Assembly (NCBI GenBank): GCA_023078685.1
Contig: JALGAS010000010.1
Coordinates: 868,001 to 932,000, forward strand
DNA: 64,000 nt
DNA from: Neopestalotiopsis rosae
Taxonomy: Eukaryota; Ascomycota; Sordariomycetes; Amphisphaeriales; Sporocadaceae
Reading direction: 5' to 3'
Shown here: positions 1-10,402 of the stretch, piece by piece
How the letters are laid out: each line of letters starts with the position of its first letter
How positions within the stretch are numbered: position 1 is the stretch's first letter
Translations under genes and position numbers: made by a program
Notes under the pieces: generated by a model
What the model was told of the DNA's origin: nothing
What the model saw: only the letters and a program-made list of their open reading frames with translations
Database searches by the model: none

Positions 1-2
1 AG

Positions 3-917
3 AAGAACCAGGCGAAGCGTGACCGCAACCGCGAGATCCGTGACGCTGAGCGCAAGAAGAAGGAGGAAGCCGAAGCTGCTGAGCGCAAGATCAAAGAAGA
101 GGCCGAGGCCGCCGAGCGCAAGAAGAAGGAAGAGGCTGAGGAAGCTGAGCGCAAAAAGGCCGAGGCTGACAAGCCCAAGGACTCGACCGAGAACAAGAGC
201 GATGCCGCTGACAAGCCCGAGGATGCCAAGAAGGATGAGTCTGAGAAGAAGGAGTCGTCGGAGAAGGACGCCGAAGCCAAGAAGGAGGAATCCACGCCTG
301 CTCCGGCCCCGGCTCAGACTCGCCGTACAGACTACTCCTCCGACGGCGACTCTTCTGATAGTCCCGTTGAAGATTGGGAGGAGCTCTACAGCAGTGACGA
401 CATGTCACGCAAGCCTCGCATGGCGCCACCACCACCCCCTCCTGCCAACAATGACAAGACTGTTGAGACAGATGAGGAGGCTGGACTTCCTGATCCATGG
501 AACGCCATCTGTATCGTCAACTTCCGCGTCTACTCCAAAGATGAGGATCTGGACCTGCGTGTTGTCATTGAGGGCGGTGAACTCGCTGAAGGTGGCATGG
601 GCGAGAAGGGCGCTCAAGATATTGACAACGCTCAGATGAACGCTGCTGGCGCTCGCGAGAAGACCAACGACAACGACAAGGTCACCGATGAACGTGAGAT
701 CGTCCACGGTGAAGCCATCTTGAAGCAAAAGGTCCACGCCAGCGAAGAGAAGAGAGAGGTATTCTCTGAAGTACCAGACCTCAAAGTCCGAGAGGTGGTC
801 CGGGATGATGACGACGATGACCACTCCGTCATATCGCTTGATACAAACCCTGTGCCAACTCCGGCCGAAGAGATTGGCGATCCATCCAACGATTGTACAC
901 CACAGAGGACCGCTTAG
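3..917 (+). CDS. 3' end of an unrecognised lysine/glutamate-rich protein (partial)
   Basis: An open frame enters from the left edge and ends at a TAG at 915-917, so the start lies outside the window. The visible 304 residues begin with a charged, probably coiled-coil segment of repeated Lys/Glu/Ala units (about residues 1-80). A Ser/Asp-rich linker follows, then a proline run (PPPPPP) near residue 142. A compact segment containing the motif DPWNAICIVNFRVYSKDEDL comes next, and the tail is very acidic. I recall similar C-terminal segments in conserved fungal proteins of unclear annotation but cannot name the family, so no function is assigned. The next gene is convergent. The frame itself is well supported: strong codon structure, and a stop followed by an AT-rich 3' region. 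Confidence 0.8.
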   Translation, partial: KNQAKRDRNREIRDAERKKKEEAEAAERKIKEEAEAAERKKKEEAEEAERKKAEADKPKDSTENKSDAADKPEDAKKDESEKKESSEKDAEAKKEESTPAPAPAQTRRTDYSSDGDSSDSPVEDWEELYSSDDMSRKPRMAPPPPPPANNDKTVETDEEAGLPDPWNAICIVNFRVYSKDEDLDLRVVIEGGELAEGGMGEKGAQDIDNAQMNAAGAREKTNDNDKVTDEREIVHGEAILKQKVHASEEKREVFSEVPDLKVREVVRDDDDDDHSVISLDTNPVPTPAEEIGDPSNDCTPQRTA

Positions 918-1372
918 AAAACGGCATCCGCAATGACGGCGTTTTCACTTTTCATCAGAGAGCGCTGAATAATGACTAGAACAGTTACTAGATTGTGCTT
1001 TCCAACTTTTGTGTTTTTCTGGGGTTTGGTTTAATGGGTTTCCAGCATGGGCATTTCTGGGGTAGTTTGGGTTTCATGATTTATTACGGATATACCTTTC
1101 GCTTTACAGCAGCAGATCAAGGAGCTAGACTCCGTATATACGACTCACTACAAACTAGATTGATTCAATCTACAACTCATAACTTGACACTTGATCCAGA
1201 CTCCAGTGATTTGACAACTTTTCCCCAAGATACAATTCGTTAGATTGTGAAGTATTATTGATTTGTTTTTTTATTTATCGTAATATAAGCGAGTCGACAC
1301 CAGCTTTTGACTCAATGGCCAAGCACTTGTAATGCCACTACTGGTGTGTTGACTGCGTGGGCGCGACACTGC
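918..1372. other. Convergent intergenic region
   Basis: About 455 bases between two convergent genes. The stretch is AT-rich and presumably holds both 3' untranslated regions and polyadenylation signals. I see no open frame that resembles a gene. Confidence 0.6.
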
Positions 1373-1999
1373 TTATTGGTATCCACTAATAATGTCGTCC
1401 TCTGCGTTTTCCTCCGCGGCTGGGGCAGCAGCTTCTGCGCCCGCGGGTGGAGGGTAAGGCTGGCCAGTCATCATGGTGATAAACTCATTAAAGTTGATGG
1501 TGCCGTCGCCGTCAAGGTCTACCTCCTTGATAATCTTCTTGACTTCCTCCTCGGACGGGGGTTGACCGGGGCTCTGGGACATGACCTTGGCAAACTCCTC
1601 AACTGTGATGCTGCCTGAACCCGCGTCAATGGTTTCGTTAGCATTTGTTTCCTCAAAAGATGGACGTGTTGCTCCCCTCTCTCCGTCCAACATGCGAACT
1701 TTGCGCCTGGGAGGGCCATTCGCTACATACCATCCTTATCAGGGTCCTGTACAAGGCGGTCAGTAAGAGGGGACTCTCTCATGGGCTCTCTCCACCCAGT
1801 TCAATCAGTGGATTACTCACATAGGAATCAAAAAGGTCCTTGAAGACCTGGATCTCTTCCGGCGACAGTTGTCTGGCCTATTCACCGCAAAAATCCCACG
1901 AATTAGCAAAACTGTAGCTGCCTTCCCACGCAACGCTCGCACAGCGAACCCCCTCCTCAGATGATCGTCCCCCTTTGTCTGGAGATGGTGACCCACCAT
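1373..1999 (-). CDS. Small calmodulin-like protein with two EF-hands
   Basis: Four coding exons: 1997-1999 (the ATG alone), 1821-1877, 1731-1746 (16 bases) and 1373-1614. The introns have standard gt...ag ends and the phases close to give 105 residues. The N-terminus reads ARQLSPEEIQVFKDLFDSY, as in calmodulin-type proteins. The first EF-hand loop, DPDKDGSITVEEF (about residues 21-33), is assembled across the 16-base exon. The second is DLDGDGTINFNEF (about 58-70). Both loops carry the acidic residues expected for calcium binding. Typical calmodulin has four EF-hands and about 149 residues, so this is a half-size relative, with an Ala/Pro/Glu-rich tail in place of a second lobe. It is likely a soluble calcium sensor or light-chain-like subunit; the partner is unknown. 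The start is the least certain part, because it depends on the 119-base first intron. A start within the second exon would lack any ATG. Confidence 0.75.
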
Positions 2000-3196
2000 G
2001 GTTGTGTTGTGTCTTGGGGGTGGACTCTTTGTGTATGTAGAGATTCTGAATTGCGTCTAATGGACTTTGCTTGCCACCGAGATTCTTCAAAAGTTGTGTG
2101 TGAATTAAAGATATCAAGTTGAGCTAGTCGATGGAAATAAGAAAATACTGCATACAACTCCTTTTTATAATCCTTTCTCTCTCACTCATTCCGAACGACT
2201 GTGTCCTATTACACTTACGGAAACCGGCTGAAACAATAACGCCTCCTTTCGAAAGCAGCAAAGATGCTTGATCAACGCTAGGGATGACACGGACCCACCT
2301 ATACCCGCACCCCAATCCTTTCAAAGGTTCACGGCAAAGTGACTGGAGTGCTACCAAAGCAGGCGGTTCATCCAATCCTCTCTCCTTTTCCTCCCCATCT
2401 GCCATCGAAAAGCGGATAGGAGACGAGTGGGGAAAACCAACTTGTTTGATGACATGAGACTGGAAAAGACGGCACAAAAGTTGACATGTTCTCTTGAAAG
2501 CTCTTGACGTCCGTATCTCGACATTTGACGCGACGCGTGTTGAAACTGCCTCAAGAATTGGCATTGTCCGTGTTGTGAGCAGTCAAGGATTACCCGCTTT
2601 CTGCCAGTGAAACCAAATCTCAGATCCTCGTGTTCTGCCCCCCAGGCGCTGATCAGTGATCAACATGCAAAATTCATCGGAGCGCAGCCGACAAACAGTT
2701 TTCCCCCAACCCAAAAAAGCTGGAGGTACTGTATTGATTAAGCAGTATGTAGCAGATCTACCCAACATTGAGTCTGGGGTTATTCTAGTACCATGTTCGT
2801 TGCCGGTAACCTAGAACCCCCCAAGCAAGACCAGGTAATTTCATTTCCCAATCACACTAGTACCCAGTCCGGGCATCTCCTATTGAAAGACAATTTTGCT
2901 TCATCACAAATGCCGTCCAACACGTACGCGGCCTTCATTTCACATCACGTTGACAAGTCAGATACTTGTAAAATTCCTGGGCGGACGTTGGTTGTTATTT
3001 GAGAAACTCTATCTCCCCTCAAATCATGAGAGATAAATGCTATACTCTCAAGTTTCAACCCCCAAATCGACCCTCCATATGTGCTTTCCGTTTCTGGTGA
3101 AATATGTGCAAGTGAAAATGAAACAACGCCGATCTAATGCATTATCGTGTGGTCATGTTTTCGTTTGGCAACCATTGAAGTTCCCATTCAATGCAT
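2000..3196. other. Intergenic region
   Basis: About 1.2 kb upstream of the calmodulin-like gene and downstream of the secreted-protein gene. Short open frames occur on the minus strand (for example 2124-2564), but they show no recognisable domain, no splice-supported extension and no codon pattern like the neighbours. I treat the stretch as promoter and spacer DNA. Confidence 0.5.
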
Positions 3197-3669
3197 CTAT
3201 GCATCGGTGATGGTGATGTTGAAGTAAAAGGTCTCAACGTCGACGGTGCCCGAGGCGCCGACCAGGTAAGGCACGGCGGCAAAGAGCTGGTAGTCTCCGG
3301 CCGAGACCTCGGGGAGGGCAATGGCGACGGAGAAGTTGCCGAGGGGCAGCTGGTCAGGGCTAGAAAAAATAAAAGAGTCAGCATAGAAAGAGGGCAGGCG
3401 CGTTTTCAGGTCCCAACGACTTACTATGCAGCGCTGTAGCCAATCTGCTGGCCGATGCACTTGTAGTCGGCGCAGTTGTAGGAGGCGGGAGCGAGGCCCC
3501 AGATGATGGAGTAGTCGACCCAGTTCTGGACGTAGATGGAGGTGGTGACGACGGGGTTGATGTTGCTGCCGGAGGCGGCGGTCTCGGGGCCGGAAATGCC
3601 GTTGACGTAGGCCGAGGCCGGGAGGGCGGCGGCCAGGGCCGAGGCAGCGAGGGTCTTGATGGAAACCAT
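3197..3669 (-). CDS. NIS1-like small secreted protein
   Basis: Two exons, 3425-3669 and 3197-3359, separated by a 65-base intron (gtaagt...ctag), encode 135 residues. The N-terminus (about 1-20) is a clear secretion signal: basic start, Ala/Leu-rich core and an AXA-type cleavage site. The mature protein begins YVNGISGPETA. A hydrophobic motif follows (about 44-60, including VDYSIIWGLAPAS), and the C-terminal half ends in FYFNITITDA, with the pattern of a beta-sandwich. This order of motifs (NGIS near the mature start, a YIQ-like strand, a G-x-AP turn, and a final N-(I/V)-T-(I/V) strand) resembles the NIS1 family of fungal secreted proteins as I remember it. Known members act as effectors against plants. 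Two cysteines sit close together near residues 66-71. A TATA box lies about 150 bases upstream. Family assignment is from memory and moderately sure; secretion is strongly supported. Confidence 0.65.
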
Positions 3670-5600
3670 TTTGATTGTTTGTTGGTTGTTGTTTAGTGGT
3701 GTTGATTAGGAATTACTATGTTGAGAATGTATCTCGAAAAAAGTAGTAGCGAGTGTGGAAGTGGTGCGTTGTGATGTGTTGTATCGTGAAGAGAATTAAA
3801 GGTGAGCGGATGGTGTGATATTTATACCAATATCAAGCAGTCAGATCGAATGATGAAATGCGGTGCATTATAGTAAAATCATGGGGTTCCTTCCCCCTTT
3901 CGCGTAGACTAAGCGATGGGATTCCCTGGTTTGTGGTAGGTAGTTGCCTTCCGAGCGTGCCTTCCTTCCATTGCGGCGGCGAATAATGGGGTCACATCTC
4001 GATTCTCTACTACTATGTACGGTCTGTCTACCTGACCTATTCAACGTTGCATGACGGTGCTTGTAAAAGTGACGGGCTGCGGGTTGGCAAGGTGAAGGGA
4101 GGCAGCGCTCGAATACGAGGTCCAAGGCCCCCGGCGCTGAGGTCATTGGTGTCCCTGCCCGCCGATCGACCCTCAAATGTGCCGGGTCCAGCGATGCAAA
4201 AGACTGGTTTAGCGGTTAACTGACCACTGGAGCGGATCCCCTTGAACTGCCTCATTCGTCCGACTCTTCCGACCCGGCACTCGTTTCTCGTTCGCTTATT
4301 TTCGAATGGAGAATTGATGCCGAATGTTTATGTTTAGTCCTTGCATCGGGTTCAACGAGACGCAATTATTATTTCCTTGCAGGGCTGAATACCTCTGCAA
4401 ATGTCTATTTCTCTACGGGGATGTTCAGAAGCTAATGGGCGAGCACATACTGTAGACTTGAAAGTACAGAAGCCCTAGCGAGAGCTAAGGGAATCCAAAC
4501 CTGGCAGAAAACCTGCATTGACCCCGGATATTAGCTCGCTAGCCATTCAACTAGGGACTTGATCATTCTAGGCGCGCGCGGCAACGTCCCGAAAGTCCCT
4601 GCTTCCAGCTTTGAAGTAAGAGAGAGGCGCAACGGCAACTACGCAAGTAAGCACCAGGACGTAACACGAAGTAGTATAGACAGTCAAGTGGCGGCTGACG
4701 CCCTTCAACCATCCAAGGCAACGGAGCTGGACTTTCTGGACACTCCAAGGTGATATCACGGGGATTTGGGTTAGAGGACCGATTGGTTTCTCTAGCTGCT
4801 GACGGACAGCCCTGCATTCTCCAGAAAAGCTTAGCTGTTTTGTTTCTTCATCAGCCCCTGCAGTGGCTCGCCTGCTGCTTAATAGGAGTCTCAGATGGGT
4901 CAAATTTTAGGATCAAAAATAAGCATTAAACGGTAAGACCTAATGGGTAGCGGGAATTCCTTCCACTCTATGTATCCATACAGGCGGGACAGTATGTAGT
5001 AGCATATGGTGACAAAAACGGGCAAGAGGAACGTGGCGCGGCACATCATGCAAGCAGCTACGGCTGACAGGAGACACCAGTAGCTTCCATCGTTCTGCGT
5101 TATCGTGAGCACTACATCAAGGTATGTATGCACGGAAACCCGACAGACATATTGTACAATGTTACGGTCTTTGAGCGCCTCCCTTAAGCCCACGGCAAGC
5201 AGGGTTACTCATGTTCAAGATCCTTTTCCCTTTCCCATCGATCGATGCTGCAGGTGGAGTGCCAAAGAAGGGGGGAAATGGATCTTTCCATGGTATTACA
5301 GACATGGACTGATTGCTTATTAACTTGAGAATATGCATAATATCATATCCATGCGGTGGGTTGGCGGGGGTCGTTACTTGTGGAGCTCGCCTATTACTTT
5401 TTCTATTGTGTATGGACAGCTCACTATTCTCGCCCAACAAAAAACAATAAAGCTCTCCGCATTCAACGTCACCTGGTCATTGCTATTTTTGGGTATCATT
5501 CCGACCGGACAAATCATGTCGGCACTTCATCGCGTCTTCGAAGTTCGTATTATCATCAAGTACATTCGTCATCTATTCTTTCCCCACGAAAAAGAACTTG
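3670..5600. other. Long gene-poor intergenic region
   Basis: About 1.9 kb between the secreted-protein gene (which reads away from it) and the end of the permease gene. Apart from the promoter of the secreted-protein gene near 3670-3830, I see only short overlapping frames on both strands with no domains or conserved motifs. I found no repeats or transposon remnants. Confidence 0.5.
3819..3826 (-). promoter_or_regulatory. TATA box of the secreted-protein gene
   Basis: On the minus strand the sequence reads TATAAATA, about 150 bases before the ATG at 3669. The position suits a core promoter with a medium-length 5' leader. The segment between it and the ATG is AT-rich and free of upstream ATG-initiated long frames. 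Confidence 0.5.
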
Positions 5601-7181
5601 CTAAGCCAGCTCGGCGGGCTTCTTGGTGTCATGGTCTGAATCCGCATGTCCCTGCTCCACGACGTGCTCTTCGACCACGCGCCGCTTGCCTTCGCGCCGA
5701 GTCAGGTAGGAGAGACCGGCAGTCCAGATGGCCAAGGCGATCGAGCACGCAATCATGGCCCACATACCTCGCTGTGAAAAAAATTCAATGTCAGCAGGTT
5801 GCTCTAGGGTGAGATGGGTTCATCTGGAGGATATACAACTTACAATAAACCACGGCGCTGTTGATGCACCGTAAAAGACGAGAGACCACCAGGCATTAAA
5901 CACATTGGAGCCCAGATTCATTCCGGCGAGAACCACGCCTCGGTACACTGGATCTTGGTATCTCATGGCATCGTTGCACCAGGCGAAAAAGGTGGCCTGG
6001 CAGGCATACACTGATCCGGCCCAGTAGTACGCGCCAAAGACGGTCGAAGTCGACATTGGGCTCGTGGGATTCTTGGATGCTGACAAGATCAATGCCGAGG
6101 TGATGATGCCAGTAATGCTAATCCAGTATCCGACCAGGTATCGCTTGCCATTCAAAAAGTCCGTCAAGGTGGCCCAGAACAGCGTCGATACAATGCCGAC
6201 GGCGGGAATACCCGTCGGATAGTTGTTGAGCTGCGACACTGTGTAGTCAATGGTTGGGTGGCTCTTCATGTAGAGCGACAGGAGCGAGTTGGTAGAGAAG
6301 CTTTCCGTCTCACCAGCGACGATCCAGAGGCCGACAAATCCCCACCAGTACCAAGATGTGAGTACCTTCTTCGCGAAACCCAAGGTAATTGGCGACCTTT
6401 CTTCCACAATCGGAACTCTCGAAATGGCCAGGGCCTTTTCCGTCTCGCTCAGGTAAAAGGCCGTCGTGGTCTGCGGTGTGTCTGGGAAGAAGAGGAAGCC
6501 ATAAATGGCCACTGGGATGGTGATGAGGCCGTCAATGATGAAGAGCCAACGCCAGCCACTCAGTCCGCTCTTGGCGTGCAGCGAAGAGTAGATGCCCGTC
6601 TGGATGAAGCCGCCAATCATGGTGCCAGCAAGACCAGAGGCGGTAAAGATGCCACTGCGTTTACCCAGCTCGCGCTCCGTGTACCATGATCCCAGGATGT
6701 AGTGGGTACCGACAAACGTGGTCGCCTCGGCGATACCCTGGAAGAACCGAATGGCCATGATGGACTGGGGCTTTTGTACCGAGGCTGTCACCATGGTCAA
6801 GCATGCCCAGATGATCATCATGGACGGGAAGAAGTAGCGCGGCTTGACATAGTGAAGGGACAGGTTGGCCGGTATCTGTCCGATAATGTAGCCAACCGTG
6901 AAGCATGTATTGATTTGGTTGTACTGGTCGCCGACAAAGCCAAGGTCTTCTTTCATGCCCGACACATAGGCATTGGCAAGATTGGACCGGTCGAGCTGTA
7001 ATCCGGAGTCAGAATTGCAAATTGCATAGAGGAAACTTTGGACAATGCTTACATAATTGGTAAAATAACTCAAACAACAAAAGGTTAGAATGAAGAAGTC
7101 AATCTTCTGCACCAGCTTCCGCTCCCCCGGCTGGAGATCGGAGTGGAAATACTCATGCAAGCGGGCTTTGAAGCCACCCAT
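5601..7181 (-). CDS. MFS permease, Dal5/anion:cation symporter type
   Basis: Three exons: 7053-7181, 5844-6995 and 5601-5771, giving 483 residues. The first intron (6996-7052) is exactly 57 bases and stop-free in frame. Removing it restores the family signature SYFTNY-LDRSNLANAYVSGM in the first membrane segment. The second intron is 5772-5843. The protein has about 12 hydrophobic segments. Further signatures are RFFQGIAEATTFVGTHYILG and a YTERELGKRSGIF loop, typical of the Dal5 branch that moves allantoate, ureidosuccinate, pantothenate, biotin or related carboxylates by proton symport at the plasma membrane. The C-terminal tail is short and charged. Substrate cannot be read from the sequence. 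The gene is divergent from an amidase across a 1.1-kb promoter carrying inverted GATA sites, which suggests uptake of an amide or carboxylate nitrogen source under nitrogen control. Confidence 0.88.
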
Positions 7182-7331
7182 GATGGCCGGATTTTGGAGA
7201 GAGCTGGAGTTCTATGACTGATGTCTCCAGGAGGGCAAAAGTTCGAGCTGTTTCTTTCTTGATTACGCCGTGAGCCGACCCCGAGTTCATATGGTCGTCT
7301 TCAAAGAGCCGTAGCAGTTGAAGATATCCCT

Positions 7332-7344
7332 TTATCTTGATAAG
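7332..7344. promoter_or_regulatory. Inverted GATA pair 1 (TTATC-TT-GATAAG)
   Basis: Two GATA cores face each other with a two-base spacer. GATA is the core site of AreA/NIT2-type nitrogen regulators and of other fungal GATA factors. The 12-mer TATCTTGATAAG recurs exactly at 7603-7614. Confidence 0.5.
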
Positions 7345-7523
7345 ATCCCTGTTTGTATACCGGCACAGGGGGAACGCGGCGGGCAGTCGGTCGGAAGGCC
7401 GTGTCCCGATCAGTCACAAAGTACGGCGCGGCAATCGCCAGTTTCGCTAATCTGAATGGTCAAAATTGTTGACGACCAGAAAACTGAGAGGGCCGATGAA
7501 CCGCCGAACGCCAAGGGGGATAT

Positions 7524-7535
7524 TTATCATGATAA
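7524..7535. promoter_or_regulatory. Inverted GATA pair 2 (perfect palindrome)
   Basis: TTATCATGATAA is a perfect 12-base palindrome built of two GATA cores with the same two-base spacing as the other pairs. It lies near the middle of the divergent promoter. Confidence 0.5.
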
Positions 7536-7602
7536 TCTCAGACCATCGCCCGCAAAAAAAAGAACCAAGCAACGGTCGGGCTGCTTGCGACGATCCTCGT
7601 AG

Positions 7603-7614
7603 TATCTTGATAAG
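7603..7614. promoter_or_regulatory. Inverted GATA pair 3 (TATC-TT-GATAAG)
   Basis: This is an exact repeat of the 12-mer at 7333-7344, with a two-base spacer. A further single GATAAG lies at 7643-7648. Confidence 0.5.
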
Positions 7615-8246
7615 CTGGTCGCGCGGTGCTGGGTGTTGGTAAGATAAGGTAAAGGTTCTGCAGGGTCGCAAAGTCTCCGCTTTACTTTTTGGGAAATTCC
7701 TGGGTGTTTTTTGGGCTGGGACTGCTGGGGAGCGGCTGGGGGAGACGGAACTAGATTTCCACCCAAAGGACTAAAAGCGCGTGTGGAGAATTCGGTCGGC
7801 TTCGGGTCGAGATAGAGAACATTAGACACAAACCCGAAGTATGACAACCATACTGTGGTACAGCATCTCATTGAACCCGTCAGCCCATTCCCATATCCTC
7901 CCCCTCTTCCAATCCACAACTACCCCAAGGCTCGTCTTATATATTTGTCAATTGCCCAAGTCACGATCGGGACGGGGGAACCATGATCAGCTGGTTAGCA
8001 CATAATATCGTAGATCCGATCAATGCTGCTAGCTCATATGCGGGTTGGTATGTGTTCATTATGTACTGCGGTCCGGCGAACGGCGCATACTCGAGGCATT
8101 CTAGTGGGCATCGGCTTCGATCCGATGATGCCAGAAACTCCATAATAGTAGGACTTTTGGCTCACACGATGCCGAGAGGTATTTTATATAAGAAAGTGTG
8201 TCACTTTGCAGTAATTACTATAAGTTGCCCTATCTGGAGAATATAT

Positions 8247-8254
8247 TATAAAAA
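8247..8254 (+). promoter_or_regulatory. TATA box of the amidase gene
   Basis: The sequence TATAAAAA lies 68 bases before the amidase ATG at 8315, a suitable distance for a core promoter with a short leader. Another TATATAAG-like stretch occurs near 8183. Confidence 0.5.
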
Positions 8255-8314
8255 GAAAGTCGTCCATAATCTTGGGCAACTCACGCGGCCCTATACACAA
8301 GATTTATTGGAGAC

Positions 8315-10206
8315 ATGGCAGACTGGGAACAAAAAGCGGCCAAGAAGCGCCAGGCGCTGAGTGACTCCATCCCGTCCGAATGGATCATCCCGGCCGAGCT
8401 CCTGCCCGATGAGAGCGTAGAAGACGTCACCAAATTCCCCGAGACCTCGGGATGGTTCACTTCTGAGGAACTAGCCATTACAAACTCAAATGTCTTGGAA
8501 CTGCTACCCAAACTGGCTTCCGGCGAGCTCAAATCCGAGACGGTGACCCGGGCCTTTTGTAAGCGTGCGGCGGCGGCTCACCAACTGGTAAATACTGTCC
8601 TTACTATACTGCAACAACTCATTGCTCACATGAAATCATATATAGACAAATTGCCTATCGGAAACATGCTTTTCCCGCGGCCTGGAGACGGCCAAGAAAC
8701 TAGATGAGCACCTCGCCGCGACCGGCAAGCCCGTCGGGCCCCTCCACGGCCTGCCCGTCTCGCTCAAGGACAACTTCAACCTCGAGGGCTTGGACGCCAC
8801 CGTGGGCTTCGTGAGCCACATTGGCGACGCCGCCCCCTACGACTCGACGCTGGCGTCGCTCCTCAAGGCCGCGGGTGCCGTCTTCTACGTCAAGACCAAC
8901 GTCCCCACGGCCATGATGATTGCCGAGTCGGTCAACAACGTGTTCGGCCGTACCGTGAGCCCCCTGAACCGCAACCTCACCAGCGGCGGCTCCTCGGGCG
9001 GTGAGTCGGCCCTCATCGCCTTCCGGGGCAGCCCCATTGGCGTCGGCACTGATATTGGCGGCTCCCTGCGCATCCCCGCCGCCTGCACCGGCATCTTCAC
9101 CCTGCGGCCCAGCTTCGGCCGGTTCCCTACCCTGCGCTGCCGCTCGGGCATGCCGGGCCAAGAGGCCGTGCAGAGCGTCAACGGTCCCCTCGCCCGCACC
9201 CTGCCCGATCTGGCCTTTTACTGCGCGACCGTGGTGGGCGCCCAGCCCTGGCTCGCCGACCCCCGGTGTCTGCCGATCCCGTGGCGCGAGACCGTCCTGC
9301 CCGCCCGCCTGCGCGTCGCCGTCATGTGGGACGACGGCATGGCGCGCCCGACGCCGCCCGTGACGCGGGCGCTGCGGACGGCCGCGGAGAAACTCCGCGC
9401 CGCCGGCCACGAGGTCGTGGACTGGTCGTCCGAGGACCAGCTCCAGGGCGCCGCCCTCCTGCAGCGCATGTTCGTGGCCGACGGCGGCGCGGCCATCCGC
9501 CGCGAGATTGAAAAGTCCGGGGAGCCGTGGCGGCCCGAGATGGAGGCGTACCGCGTCGCGACCGAGCTGCCCACGTCCGACATGTGGGCGCTGCACCTCG
9601 AGCGCGTCGAGTTCCAGAGGCGATACCTCGAGCGCTGGAACCGGGCCGGCATTGACGCCATCTTGTGTCCCACGACCCCGTACAGCAGTGTCGAGAATGG
9701 CAAGTTTAAACATGGTGAGTCGTGATCTTCACTCTAATATGCCTACCTTGCTTCTTGAAGTTCTTTTTCTTGGTTGCCAAGAGAGAATGAGACGGTATGG
9801 ACTCACTAACGCTACTTTACAGTTGGATATACTGGAGTCTACAACGTTCTTGACTACGCATGCATGTCCTTCCCTACGGGCATCACAGTGGATGCCCAGG
9901 TTGATAAAGCCTCTAGCGACCACAAGCCAATGACAGACCTAGACGCGACGATCCAGTCAGAATGTAAGTATCTCGCGGAAAGCTGTGTCACCATCAACGG
10001 AGTTGTATACTGACTACATTTTAAATAGACAACGCAGAAAAGGTCCACGGAATGCCAATAAATCTGCAACTGGTCGCCAGAAGGTAAGCCTCCCCCGTGC
10101 ATTTATATTACTCGATTATTTTTGAAGGCATCTAACTGTTTGATGCAGACTAGAAGAAGAAAAGGTGGTAGCAATGACACAAGTAGTACTAGATGCCCTG
10201 GTATAG
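8315..10206 (+). CDS. Amidase, amidase-signature family
   Basis: Five exons: 8315-8587, 8646-9714, 9823-9963, 10029-10083 and 10149-10206, encoding 531 residues. All phases close. The family hydrolyses carboxamides to an acid and ammonia using a Ser-cisSer-Lys triad. Here Lys132 is in GLPVSLKDNFN, cis-Ser207 in GGSSGGE, and the nucleophile Ser231 in GTDIGGSLRIPAA. The spacings Lys to Ser (75) and Ser to Ser (24) equal those I recall for fatty acid amide hydrolase. The C-terminal block (VHGMPINLQLVARR, then LEEEKVV) is the usual family end. There is no signal peptide, so it is probably cytosolic; the acetamidase-like branch is likely. The second exon is much richer in G+C than its flanks. The divergent permease and the shared GATA-rich promoter suggest use of an imported amide as nitrogen source. 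The substrate is unknown. Confidence 0.9.
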
Positions 10207-10402
10207 ATGAACGCGTACAAGAGACTCGTTGTAGAAGATCATATGCCAATTTGAGCGCCGCCATTTGTTCCCAACTTTTGAAATGCCTTTTATTCCCCAA
10301 CACCGTTCATCCCGTGCTCGATTGCCCGTCGCAAAATCAAAATATCAATCTTATTCAGCCCGATGAAGACTTTCATGCAGATAATAGCAGATACCCAGAG
10401 GA

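Larger units (their letters stand above)
7182..8314. promoter_or_regulatory. Divergent permease/amidase promoter
   Basis: This 1.1-kb region separates the starts of the permease (minus) and amidase (plus). It contains several GATA motifs, three of them arranged as inverted pairs with two-base spacers (entered separately), and TATA-like sequences on the amidase side. I see no gene inside it. Shared regulation of the two flanking genes is an inference from this layout. Confidence 0.6.

Noticed and set aside
1615..1730. Frame start MLDGERGATRPSF for the calmodulin-like gene
   Set aside because: This segment is an intron (gtatgt...ttcag). Removing it restores the first EF-hand loop.
2124..2564. 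146-codon minus-strand frame
   Set aside because: No recognisable domain, no supporting splice structure, and codon use unlike the neighbouring genes.
8700..9713. 337-codon minus-strand frame opposite the amidase
   Set aside because: Antisense shadow of a G+C-rich conserved exon; the composition is Gly/Ala/Arg/Val-rich without motifs.
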